Assembly (NCBI GenBank): GCA_021234155.1
Contig: JAJEKV010000004.1
Span: 16,051,059-16,115,058 of the forward strand
Reading direction: 5' to 3'
DNA from: Isoetes taiwanensis
Lineage: Eukaryota; Streptophyta; Lycopodiopsida; Isoetales; Isoetaceae
DNA: 64,000 nt
Every line of letters starts with the position of its first letter. The first letter of the stretch is position 1. A model generated the notes under the pieces. That model ran no database searches and was not told the DNA's origin. It worked only from the letters and a program-made list of their open reading frames with translations. A program made the translations under genes and the position numbers. Positions 34,970 through 46,999 of this stretch are shown here, one piece after another.

Positions 34970-37900
34970 TCAAGGAGCTAGAACTAAGACCTTGATGGTA
35001 CCTTGGCTGTTTGCGGCCAGCATAGTGGGGCTCTCGCTTTTCCAGCACACTGCACAGATAAAATGTGATGGATCCTCTTCGGGATCTTCCATGTCAGAGG
35101 ATGTAAATTTGTGACGAGCTGCAGGTCTTGGTAGATCCTAAATTAAAAGTTGGGTGTTAAAAATTTTCTCTCTGATATTCGCACAAGTTTTCCTTATAAA
35201 TCTTACCTTATGATACACAAAGACCTCGTTTGTCTCGCTTCCGCATGCCAAGTATTCGCTACTGACAGTTAAACCAACAAAATTCTTTTCATTGCGGTGT
35301 CCTGACAGAGTCCGCACCTGCATGAAAGATATTTTAGTCTAGTCAGGTTTGCATTAACAAAATTTATTCTTGCTGCTTAACTACTTGGTCCTGGAGTCCT
35401 TTTTAAGTACTGTTTCGACCACTCCAAACCTGTTGCAAGTGCACGTAGACTAATTTATGTTCTGATTACTTACCAAAGATTTCTTTTGCACATCCCAAAT
35501 CCGTAAGGTGCTGTCTGTTGATGCAGATGCAAGTTCATTAGGAGATACGAACTTCACATATGATACAGCCTTGCGATGACCACTGAAGACATGCAATGGT
35601 AGCTTTGAGTTTCGAAGGTCATAGTAGTGAATATTGTGATCGGCAGAACCCACCTACAAAGATTCGTTATACATGTTATTATGTATAATGGTCACATTCA
35701 CAAGCACATAATTCATAGAAATCTTCATGCTTACTGCAATGAAGTTACTTGATCCAGGATTGTACTTGACAGAGCAGATATTTGCTTTCATCTCGATATT
35801 TAAAGCACTAGTTTCTTGTCTCGTGCACCACAATTTTACCTGCAAGTACATGAATTCAGCACTGCAATCCACAGAGCCAAAGCCCAATAATTTAAAAGTT
35901 AGACCAGCCATTTTCTCCTAATGGATGTCACATTTCTAGTTGATATGTCAAGGATCAAGATGTGGATGTGAAGGAACCAGCAGGCATGGCAATGGCATAT
36001 AATTCCATCTTTGGATTGCAAAAATGATAATGCTCTTATAGAAATTTTCCAAATTCAAGCATTGCATGGGCACATTTGCCCAAGTTCAAGATGCGACTGA
36101 AATGTCTGGCTTCATGTCTGCTTAGGAAGGAAGGACAGTAAAATGTAAGGTACCTTAATTTTTTTCTTTGCTAATAATCATAGATTCACTTGCTGCCAGT
36201 AATATTACCAAAAGACTGACATTTTGATAAAACCAACACTATATGTTCTATTAAGGCTACAAACTTGATAGAGACAAATTTATTTGGAATAAGACAGCCT
36301 TGTTTTGGAAGCAATGTGGATAGCTACAAGTTTCTATTGTCACCGGTGTAAACTGTTTTTCTTATTCTGTAATCTGAGATTTCCAAGCAATTTCTTTATA
36401 CTTGATCAACTCTCTGGTAAGCAGTCTGAATACCTTGCCGTCATCACTTCCAGACACCAGCATCGTGGGATCTGTTCGAGAGAAGTCAACACTCCATGCC
36501 CGTTTTTCATGTTCCTCATATTCCATTATGCTCTGCAAAAGATAAGCAAAATTTAGCTTCTTAATTTGATGCAATATGCGATTGCGTGCATTATTCTTAC
36601 TTGACGGGTATTTACATCCCATACAGTGACAATCCCTTCGTAGTCGCTGCTTGCAATATGTCCTTTGATGTACTTGTTCCAAGACAAGCAGCTTAACTTT
36701 GAACGCGTTGGCATTTCCATAACTGGGCAATGTACATCAGCTAACTCATTCACAACCTGCATTAATTAAACAATCCGCCATTAAAAAGAATGTAATTCAT
36801 TGCTTCATTATTAGAGCAGTATGTCAAAACTCCATACAACCTAGCATGTATCCTCAATCATGAGACATAAAGAAGAGGTTACGGAAAAAAAAAAGCTACC
36901 GTAGAAAATTCAAATATCTTTATCCTCCTTGATACTCCGGCAGTGGCAAATAATTCGTCATCTCTGTCAAACTCTATGCTGCAGGCAGCCAATAAAAGAT
37001 TAGTAAGTGCAGGTCAACGAATCTGATATCTAGAAACAACTCTTGAAAGAATCTGTATTACTTTAATCAAGGTCTATCTCACCTAGAAACAAGATTGGAG
37101 GATTGAAAGAGACCTCCATGTCTTAGTTCTGCAACTACTTGCATGCGACTGATAAGGCATTGAATGCGTTAGCGAGCTCATCTTAGGTGTGTGCTTCTCC
37201 AAAGTCAAAAGAGGTAACCACATACCTATAACGAGTGAAACCTGTCAAAATATCTCGGAAGTCGTCTAGGCCAGTACGCTGACTTCCCTGGAACATTCGA
37301 TTCATTGGCTCTGAATTTTCGTCTGCTTCTTTCTTAATGTTGCCTTCTGATGTATGTTTTTCACGATACTTCCGGCACTTTTGCAAATAACAATCTTGTA
37401 ATTGCTCAAACTGTTATACAAGAACATGGATCAGAAAGATGCACGGTGTATTGCAATTATAACAGGATCATACAGTACATCTACATGATTTGTGGTGTAA
37501 AGTGAAATCAAATGGTATCCAACACAGCAGCAGGGACATATCAAGATTTTGAACACTCAATGCCTTTGCTTTTGAGGTGAAACATTCCAAGGTGAAAAAA
37601 CTTCAACTGGTATCAATGCTAATGTATAATGCCGAAGAAGCGAGCATACTCCATGTTGCAAAATGGTTTGAGCCACTCTGAATGATCATTTATTGTCCAG
37701 TTGACAGGTTTGTGGAAACAGCATTCCATGCACATACTGTAAGTCTCTATGCATTGAATACACATTTTATTGCTGCCAGTTATACTAAGCATTACCACTG
37801 CATATTTAAAACAAATGCAGAAGACTAAGCTCTTGGATCTCATGCTTCTTGCCCTAATATGCACTCCAAACATGCATGGAATATTATAAATAACATACAT

Positions 37901-39004
37901 ACACAAACGTGCGAGGAAGTTCATCTTACTTGAGACAGTAATCTTTTCTTTTTGGCTGCTCTTAATCCAGCAGGGGAGGATAAATCTGAATCGAGTGAAT
38001 TATCCCTGGAAAGGCAAACATTGCTCGGATTTTTAGAAGGTGACATGTTGCGGATCTTTCTCTTAAAAATTTTCCTCTGCTCTTGAGCTGGCTCAATTGT
38101 CCCAGACTGACCATTGCGGACAAAAGGTACAATAGCACCACCATTTGATATGTTTGTCAGTGCAGCAGGTCTGTCAAGAGACAACCGCCATTTAGATAAG
38201 TACTTCTCCTTTGATTTGAGAAGTTCTAACCTCTGATTTTCTACCCTTGATATGTCTTCCTTAAGGGATAGCAAGTCTCCTTGTATCTGCAACATGATAA
38301 GAGAAGTCATGTCAATCATAATTTCAAATGAACCCAATACTAATTTATCTAAACATACCTCATTTAATTCTTCCAGTTTCTGGCGTCTCAATCTGCATAG
38401 AAACTCTAGCAGAACTTCAGTGTTAACTTCTGCTTCTTCTTGTTCCATTTTCCGTTTCTTCTGTGCTAGAATTATAAGAAGAGAATCGATCTCTTTTGGT
38501 GACATTTCTGCACCCTGCATGCATTCAGTAAACAAGCATTTATATGCAATGAAACAAGAACAAGCAGGCATAAAATACACAGCAACATACCTGTTGAAGA
38601 ACTAGGCGGAGCTGTTCTGTTGGCGAAGTGGCATTTGTCATTTGACATGTTGATAGCTTTTTTAATATCTACATATCAAAGAATCATCAGTCAGCATGAA
38701 CATAAGCAGGTCTTTCTGCAATTGAATGATCTACCTTATTAAGAGCTATATTCGGATACAATTGACTCGTTGTAAGATAAACTCCACAACAAGGACAATT
38801 CTTTCTGTTGTTCAAATGTGTGGTAATGCAAAGATAACAGAAACTGTGCCCACAGGATGTCAAGAATGTATCTTTCAGCGGCTGGATGCAAATTGGACAT
38901 AGAAAATCCTTATCAGCGTCCAGACGTACGGGATCTTTTTCACGAGTTTCAGTTTCTATGCGTCTGTCTGGAGTTTGGTTCCTTTCTGGGCATACAACGT
39001 CCAT
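34970..39004 (-). CDS. COP1 E3 ubiquitin ligase, complete, 13 exons
   Basis: Exons: 38735-39004, 38591-38668, 38359-38514, 37930-38286, 37226-37410, 37083-37148, 36900-36978, 36601-36756, 36434-36532, 35735-35839, 35474-35653, 35207-35317, 34970-35137; all GT-AG and in frame, giving 669 residues (Arabidopsis COP1 has 675). COP1 works with SPA proteins and CUL4-DDB1 to ubiquitinate light-response factors such as HY5 in the nucleus in darkness. Seen: C3HC4 RING with C36, C39, C51, H53, C56, C59, C70, C73; coiled coil about 120-205; basic nuclear-localisation clusters KRK (243-245) and KKKR (280-283); seven-bladed WD40 from about residue 365, with [77 protein letters not shown] and a final TIKVLVLAP. 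No lesion is visible. N-terminus and the NLS linker are the divergent parts. Confidence 0.97.
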
Positions 39005-40500
39005 CTTAAAGCGATAGGAATGGTAAAGCTATAAAGCTGGTTCCTTCTAGTAGCTCTCTGGGTGTTCATCGGCTCATTTCTTTGCAGTCAAATCCGTCTT
39101 TTGACCGTCAAAATTTTGATCAAACGCTAGATTTCTCTTCTTCAAAACGGATTACAGAAGCCTAACTATAAATTCAATGTTCGAACAGCGACTATGGCCT
39201 GATCAGACTACGATCCTATTCAAATCCTGTTGAGCAGCCAGGCGTTATAAAGAGCCTGGAAAAGTAGAAAACCAACAATTTACAGTTTACAGAACCTTCA
39301 AGGCAGCTTCTAATTGGTACCAAAAAAACAACCCCCACAGACAAAGCCGAGGGAAAAAACTAGCAAGCAAGTACAATTTCCGCAAATGCGAAGCAACCAA
39401 AACAAGAAACTTACGAATATTTTCTAAGAAAGCAAGGAAAACAAGAAACTGACTAATATTTCCGAAGAAAGCAAGAAAAGAGGCAAAACTTACGGTGCAG
39501 GCCAACGCAAGAATTGGATTGATCGGCTGGAAAGAGATTGTCGGAACTGGAAACGCCACAGAAATAGAAGACTGAGCCGAATATGAAATGACCAGAGAGG
39601 AAAGTAGAGGGATCCAAGAGGATAGAAAAGTTGGCCAATACCAAGGAGGATTCTGATGGCGCCATGGACGTGGCTGATTTCCGGTCCTCAATTCGGCCCT
39701 ACCTTACTAAACGGATAGTCGTGGCCCAGAGGGGGCCACATATGTGGCCTTTTCTATGCCACTTATTTTTCCCAGTAACATTTGGAATAGCTCAAACATG
39801 GGGACCACTAATACCTTGATACAAGACATACAATACATACAATATTGGCATATCTATCACCTTCCATACAAACCGCCATTTTTTCACCCTTGACCCCTAG
39901 CTCTGGTCCCCATCAACCTCTTGCCCACTGTCTCTGCATCCAGGCATCTGCTCTATAGCCTACTGCCACACCTTCTTCGACACTGATCTCCCCCTGAAGC
40001 TCCTCCACTCGAGATCCTACTTCCCCTCCGTGTCGCCCTTGTAGCCTCATCTATTATCCTCTCTGTTGGATCTCTAGCCTCATCCATTTTCCTCCTCTCT
40101 CTGCCTCTCTGCTTACGAGAGACTGGACTTGTTTCACCTGCTTTTACATCTCAATATCGTCCATTCATTGGGCAATTTGTTGACCAATGCTATTGTCATT
40201 TAATATGCCCTTGTCTTTTTCCATTGCCACCTCCCACACCTTTGCACATGAAAAAGCAATTTTCGTGCTTGCCTTAGCCTCTTTACGTTTCTACAATCAT
40301 ACTACAAAAGGCAAAGTCACAACTTCCAATACAGTGTGGTATGCATGCATTCCTTGCTTTTGCTTTTTTAAGGTAGCAGACTAAAACTAAATCTGTGTTC
40401 CCCATTAAATATTATTTATTTAATATATGCAATGTTTTCGTAATGCACACACTTATTATGTGGAGGCTTATATTAATATAATATATTGAATGAAAAGATA
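39005..40500. other. COP1 5' flank and intergenic
   Basis: Presumed promoter and 5' UTR of COP1 on the minus strand. The open frame at 39287-39691 (minus) shows no recognisable domain and may lie in the leader or be spurious. Confidence 0.45.
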
Positions 40501-40519
40501 TGTTTGTCAAACATGTTAT

Positions 40520-40755
40520 CACCTTCTAAAGTGATACTTTGGAGGAAGGAATAGCATCAACACGTGAATCATTAGTCTTGCAATTATGATACAATCATGT
40601 AATATGAACTAGGGAAGGTATAGTACATAGAAAATTTGTTATCACAACATCTTGAAGGAAGCAATATCATCAACACGTGAATCATTTCGTCTTGCAATTA
40701 TGATAAAATCATGTGGCACAAACTAAGCTTGATATAGTACAAAGAAAAATTGTTG
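40520..40755. repeat. 113-bp tandem duplication
   Basis: The block containing catcaacacgtgaatcatt occurs at 40555 and again at 40668, with matching flanks (cttgcaattatgata, atagtacaaag-like ends). Two units are visible. Confidence 0.75.
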
Positions 40756-41409
40756 TTACTCGGGAAGTTCCCCGAAACCCTTGTAGCCTACTGGACAAAA
40801 TCCGGATTTAGCTTGACAGATTTGAAAAGTAGGAAAACTTCCGGTTGAAAATAACAAATTTTCTTAGTATTTTCGGAGGAATCGTGGCCCTATGTTGGAG
40901 CTTGCCGAGATAGGTTCAGAACAGTCGAAAAGGTGCTTCTTGAGGGTGAAAATTTTCCCGAACCAAGGTTACCATCAAGAAGGGAGAGAGAAGAAATCAA
41001 GGCATATTCAGCGTCCATTGGTATCTTACTTGGCACACCCTTCAAAAAATCAAGGTATACTCAGGAACTATTGGTATCTTACTTGGCACACCCTTTCGTG
41101 GTGGATATGTATCTTATTCTTTCCTGGGTCATTATCACACATAAGGGTTCTCTAGGATCCAATTTGTTATCTTTTGTTAGCATTAATTTGATAGACGTGA
41201 TTATCATGAATACAACAACAACCATTTAACATTGCATAACTGAAGAATTCAACACTTTAACATACATCTAGTCATACAATGGTCAGACGTTACTTTGGTT
41301 CTGCACCTCTTGTGCTTGAGGAAGGGGAATAGAGACCTAGAGAATTGTAGACGTCCACATGTTTCTAGCTGGATTCCCCATTAATCCCATTACTTTTGAC
41401 ATGTGCATA

Positions 41410-41570
41410 AGAGCCCACCTAGTTATGGATGATGTGTTGTGATTGAGCACCAGACACGGGGGGCAGTGGAAATATATGAGTAGGATCTTGTTGAGCGCGA
41501 CTACTAGGTTCCTTATAATAAATTAAGCTTATAGTCTGTCACCGTGTGTGGCAAGGTATGGGTCTGATAC
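41410..41570 (-). repeat. Dispersed repeat family A, inverted partial copy
   Basis: The words gttgtgattgagcaccag and ggtatgggtctgatacc are the reverse complements of blocks at about 19772-19790 and 19660-19680. The piece is short and diverged. Confidence 0.5.
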
Positions 41571-41899
41571 CAGTGGTGGGAAAAGTTTTTAGTGATACAA
41601 GATATATTCCTACAAACTTAAATTTCTATAGGCAATTCAAAAATTCTACAGGCAATTTCCTAGAAAATTCTTATTGTATCGAAAATGTTCCTACAATGAA
41701 CAAAACATATAGGCAATTCAATAGTTTCTTTTTTTTTTCTCATCCATTCTCGTCTTTAAAATCCTCATTATCTTCTTCACGTCGTCGCTGCGTTTTGTAC
41801 CAAATCTAGTGAAAATGTGCCTGTAATTAGCACTCTGTCTCAAAATCTTGTAGCTCCTATCAAAACATCAGAACCCACCAATGAAATCCTTGTGAGGGT

Positions 41900-44110
41900 A
41901 TCAAATTGATCAATTTTCAACTTATTCCTACGAGTTGTTTTTGATGACGTTCATTCTACTAAAGCCTCGCTCACCTTCTGATGTGCTGGAACATTGCATC
42001 ATACTAATTGTTGCTACCTTCAGCAATTCTGGAAAATCATCCTTTCATAATTCATTTCCTCGTATCATCTGCCAATAATCTAGAAAGCTTTTTCCAGCCC
42101 ATTCTTGTGCTGCCCGAAGGTTCCTTCTGAATTCTGTTTCAAATTCCTTCTTCTCAATAAGTTCCTTAATTTCAGTCCCATCTACCACCAAGATCCTGCT
42201 ATAAGAATCAGCAAGTTGCTCGATTTCAGCGTGACCAAATGCTCAAAGAGCCACCCTTCCTGAAGAAAAATTCATTGGTGACAATATTCGTATCTTGGAT
42301 AATATCTCAACTTCTTCAAGCCTATTGTTCATGCAACTAATTAGCCCTTTTGCAAATTTTTTTTGGAAGTCCAATGCTCGGCAAGGTCAATTCCATCCAC
42401 ATATCGTTGCATATGCTAACCCCTAAACATGTCATCTTTTACAGCGCCTCGAAGCTCGGCTAAATGGCTGTCCTTCTTGCAGCAATAATCTGGGATTATT
42501 GGGTATCCCTTGCTATCCATCTGGCTGCCATTAAGATCAAGTGGTCGATCTACTAAGAAGTCTTCTTTCTTCTATGTCTGCAACTGTATGCTTGGCTAAG
42601 CTTCCAACAACTGTGACATCAATAGTTAGCTTCTAATAAGAACAACTTAGAGTTGTCATATGGCCCAAAATATCTGCTAAAAAAGCTAGAACGTAAATAA
42701 CTTCAAAGCTGGACAATTCATAATACAGATTCATCTTTCTTTCATTTTTTAAGGCCTTAAGAACAGGCTCTAAGTTTACAAAGAGTTTTCTGATAGCCCC
42801 ATGACGGCTAAGCCAATGTGTGCCCTGAATTTTAATCAATCTACTAACATCATAACCAAGTTCTTTTTCTACCTCTACAAGATGATTCAGACGTTTTGAG
42901 CCTTTGCTAAAAAAGGCAGACACTTTGTTAACCATGGCGTCGATCTTGTTGCAAACTTGTTTACACTCTGCTCGTTTCCCTACATCTTCCATGCAAAGAT
43001 TTGTCCTGTGGGCTAAACAATGTATGCTGGTTAGGAATCCATTTACCTGTTTCAACCTGTCTGCAACTCCATTTCGGGGCCCTGTCATAACACGGGCTCC
43101 ATCAGACCCAAATCATCTCCAACCCTGCACCCTTGACTTTCTCCACAATAAGATTGAAAATATGTTCCGCATTACTATCAGTTATCTCATACAACCCAAA
43201 GTAACTCGTTTTCACCAAGTTATCCTCCAAATATGTAGGATACAAAATAACGTTTTTCTGCACACTATAAAATGAGAAATGTGAATAAAATAATTATTTA
43301 AGTTATACATTTTACATCTATATGAATGCACATATAGATACCTTATATAAGTACCTTCGTCCACCATAATCCCAAGAGAATGGGCTCTGTTTTACTTTTT
43401 GTATGACTGTTTCATTCAAGGCTTGAGAGATGCAAGATAGAAAGTTGATGCAGCCTCTTCTATCATTATACAAGCAAGGGATATCTTTGATTCCATTCAC
43501 CCTTTGTATCTTTATCATGACGTCAATTTTGCTAAAGTGGAAGAAATTCTATAATATATGCTGTCCTTAAAAATACAAGAACAGTCTCATCAATACCCTT
43601 ATGCATTGGTGCAATGGCATCGTTCTTGGCTGCACCTTGAGCATATACAGCAGCCTTGTGCTCCTTAGAATTTGCATGACCTATCAATGCACTGGTTTTA
43701 ATATTGTAGCTCCCAATTGTAGCAAAAGCAGAGGTATTTCTCTTATCCAGCATGCAAATCTCACAAAACATGAACCCTGACCTCTTAACAAACTGCATCC
43801 ATGGCCAGGTATCTTTCCAAGAATCCTTCCACTTCAATTTTCTGTCTTCAATATCATCAAAATTTGCACTGTCCTGATCTTCTATTAGATTCTGGTTTGC
43901 ACCTACATTCTCAAAAACTGCTATTGATGATGCTAGCCATCCCTTGTTGAATAATGTGCTTTGCAAGGGATCACTAAACTTCCTCTTGCTAGTGGGCACT
44001 CTGCCCATATCTCTTGCTCTCCAGAATAGTCTGGAATAGAAGAGACACAAAACGTATGCCAATCTGATCTGTTCTTCTTGCTGTGTGTAATAATCAATCC
44101 ATTTTTCCAC
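41900..44110 (-). pseudogene. hAT-type transposase relic (ZNF862-like)
   Basis: Minus-strand segments in order: an N-terminal TTF/BED-like zinc-finger region (WPWMQFVKRSGFMFCEICM, ALIGHANSKEHKAAVY; 43532-44110), a short piece at 43318-43518, a central hAT region (GVADRLKQVNGFLTSIHCLAHR, GTHWLSRHGAI; 42633-43088), and a C-terminal dimerisation-like motif (QCSSTSEGERGFSRMNVIK; about 41948-42006). Such proteins cut and paste hAT transposons, and some are domesticated. Here frameshifts and stops separate the parts, so it is dead. Terminal inverted repeats were not identified with confidence. Confidence 0.7.
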
Positions 44111-44128
44111 TCTTCTCTAATGTACGAA

Positions 44129-44250
44129 TATGTAGCATTATAACAGGGGGTTTTTTTGTGATTTTATACGCTTTTTGGCATGGTTTTTATATGATTTCAT
44201 GGGCGTATTGCACGAGGCATACTAATCAGTATATCTAGAGTGCACACTGG
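44129..44250 (+). repeat. Dispersed repeat family C, copy 2
   Basis: Inverted relative to 24368-24485 with about 90% identity. It starts about 20 bases upstream of the start of the hAT relic reading frame. Confidence 0.7.
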
Positions 44251-45049
44251 ATTCTCATATTCAAATGGCATTTTATCTATGGTTTTGCAATGGTTTTGCC
44301 TTGCATAATTAATTTAATTTTATGGAGGCCATGCAAGCAACGAGGCATTCAACTTTAGGGTTGGAGTTTAGGGTTCGTGGAGAAGGGATTTAGAGGACCA
44401 TTTCTGGCAGTTTTGTTCTCGCTATGGCCACAATTCTCTGATGGCTATTTGGCGATGGCATGAATGTTGTATCACGCTAATGGAGCCCAGGATCAAAATT
44501 TTCTTGTCCGGCATCCAAAATCCTGGACGGGATTCCACCCGCCAATGTCTTGTCCGCCTGCCAAATCATCAGAGAATCGTGAATAGGAGTTGCTTGCTAT
44601 GAACATATCGAGTTCTTGAACAGGTCAGATTCGCTTACAGCAGTTGCTTTGCCATGACCAGGTTTGATTTACAGCGAAATTACAGGACAAGCTTCTGAAT
44701 TCCCCGGCCAAGCTTCTAGGTTTTTACTAGTGAAGGGGATTTAGAGAACCAATAGGTAACGCAAAACCACTTCTGTTAGCAATTCATATGAATTATTCGG
44801 CCCGCAGATGCTTTGGCATATGAATGATCTCGATATTTGATTCAGATTGTGCCAGCAGATTGCCTCGCTTTTTCGTTACCCAAACGTTGAGAAGCTTAGC
44901 CAGAGATGGGCTTAACTGTTGTTGCTTCTATTCATCATCCCCAAAGATCAAGTTTTTGAGTTGTTTGACAATCTCGTACTTACGTCACATGGGAAAACCG
45001 TGTCACTGTGGGGGATGGGCGGGCGTAACGGCGGGTTGAGTATATCTCG

Positions 45050-45955
45050 CATTATTACTAGCTCGTGAATCGGTGCAATGATATCGGGGTATGCTCAACT
45101 GGAAACGTTTTGATGGCGTGCAATGTCTTGGAGATATGCAAGATATGTCAAACCAAGTGAAGTGACATTCCTTCGTCCTTGCTTTGCATGCGACCATGCA
45201 GAGCTTAGTGGATGAAGGACGAAGACACTTCATATCTATGAGGGAGAACCATGGCATCATCTGGGATACTCGTCACTACACGCTTGTATGATTGACATTC
45301 TCGGTCGATCAGGATATTTGCTTGAAGCGGCGAATTTACTCCAATGTATGAAACCAGAGATTATTTATGGAGATCTTTGCTTCTTTTTGTAGAACATATG
45401 GAAATGTGAAGCTAGGTCAAGAGTGCTTTGATCAAGTTATTGAACTGGATTTACACGATGCAAGTGGCTATGTTCTTTATGTCGCATTTACTCGATCTTT
45501 GGTATGGTAAAAGATGCCGAGAAAATTGAAGAACTAAGGTTTCATGCACATGATTGGAAGAAATCTGCCAAGGCATGGATAGAGGTTAATAATAAGGTGC
45601 ATGAGTTTATTGTTGGTGATAAAAGTCACCCTGAGAGTGATAAAATATCTAACATGCTGAAAATGTTAAGTAATAAAATAAAAGAGGCTGGTTATACACC
45701 AAAGCTTAACATGGTATTGCAGCAAATGACAGATGAAGAAAAAGAAGATGCTTTGTGTGGACACTGCGAGAAGTTAGTTGTAGCTTATGGGCTTGTCAGT
45801 ACGCCTCCAGGTACTCTTATATGAGCCACGAAAAATCTTCGAGTGTGCATGGATTGTCATATTGGAGCAGAAACAAGTCCGTCGAAGATGCAGAGCTCGG
45901 CTCCAATATGGCAGGCACATTCTGGCAGGTTCAGCTTTTGCTTTTTTGTTCTTGT
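45050..45955 (+). pseudogene. DYW-type PPR protein, C-terminal fossil
   Basis: Plus-strand pieces in shifting frames give the end of a plant organelle RNA-editing PPR protein. First come AMISGYAQ and KPSEVTFL, then CMIDILGRSGYLLEAANLLQCM-like sequence (about 45275-45350), the E-domain region (EVNNKVHEFIVGDKSHPESD, about 45585-45645; GHCEKLVVAYGLVSTPPGT, about 45762-45815), and after an in-frame TGA (45822-45824) the DYW-domain core KNLRVCMDCHIGAET (45831-45875). The expected zinc-binding C-terminus has lost its frame. At least two other frameshifts occur (around 45110 and 45500). The wording of the E/DYW region recalls fern PPR proteins. Confidence 0.8.
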
Positions 45956-46548
45956 TTTTTTTTCTTGAAGGAGCCTGAGCTCGGGCCTGTGCCCCCGCCT
46001 CGCCTCCACGCCCGCGCTCCAAGTACGCCCTTACCCTTGCTCTATGATCCTGAGCTCATTCATTTTTCAGGTTCTTTTTCCCCTTTCTGTCTACAGTGCT
46101 CCACAAGTAATTTGTTTTTAGTTTCATTCACCTTTTGGGTTCGACAAGTGATTTGTTTTTAGTTTCATTCACCTTTTGGGTTCGGCTATGGACCTTTTGT
46201 GATTCTTTGGAAAAAAGATCTAATACTTCAAGTATTTGAAAACTATAGCATCTCGATTAATCGATTATTATAATACCATATCATGGTTATTTTATTACCA
46301 TTTCATATATATATGTTGTTTCATATTGTATCTGATGTATTATTACAGCATTTATTCACTAAACAACTGCAGGTGCTCCAACTTGGATATTTATAGGAAG
46401 CAAATAGAAATAATCAAACACAATGAAATTGATATTTTATATCACAAGGATTTGTATGTGGAAAGGCCATGATTATTTCATGCTTTTAGAAAGAAAATCA
46501 TAGGAGTTTTGCATGTTTTACATGTTTTCACGTATGTTTTTTTTTTTA

Positions 46549-46650
46549 GGGTCCGAAGGGCCCAAAAATTTTTTAGTATAACAACCAACACATAACTACC
46601 ATTAACATTAATTAACACAACCATTGGGTCCAACACATTTAAATTAAAAT
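46549..46650 (-). repeat. Dispersed repeat family B, inverted end piece
   Basis: Reverse complement of 22381-22475, including the hairpin GGGCCC-TTC-GGACCC (about 46549-46563) followed, in its own orientation, by an A run. This is the tail half of family B. Confidence 0.65.
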
Positions 46651-46963
46651 CCCCCTTAGACCCCCTTTGGTTTGGGTGCATATTCACACGGGGGGTGACG
46701 TAGGGCAGCGAGAGCCCCTATAATTATATTTTGCACGTACAAAATCAACACCATATAGTATTTTGGTTCAAATCTTATAGTATTTTGCAAATCTTGTTAT
46801 ACAGTATAGCAAATTTTGTACTTGCATACCCCACAAACGAGGAACTTTACGTACGGTGTAGATTAAGGAATAAGAGGTGAATATGCCTATCCAACAGCTC
46901 TCGTTGCCCGGAGTCACCCCCCGTGTGAATATGCACCCAAACCAAAGGGGGTCTAAGGGGGAT
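46649..46963. repeat. 315-bp palindrome with 51-bp perfect arms
   Basis: The 51 bases at 46649-46699 are the exact reverse complement of 46913-46963, and similarity weakly continues inward for about 16 more bases. The 213-base spacer matches family B copy 1. The structure equals two family B copies meeting tail to tail. Confidence 0.85.
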
Positions 46964-46999
46964 CGAGCACATTCAAAGGAGGGAAATTAAGGCAGGAAG

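Noticed and set aside
34926-35114. Plus-strand open frame over the end of COP1
   Set aside because: It is the antisense shadow of COP1 exon 13; the minus strand encodes the conserved WD40 end.
39287-39691. Minus-strand open frame upstream of COP1
   Set aside because: No recognisable domain and no convincing splice join to COP1 exon 1.
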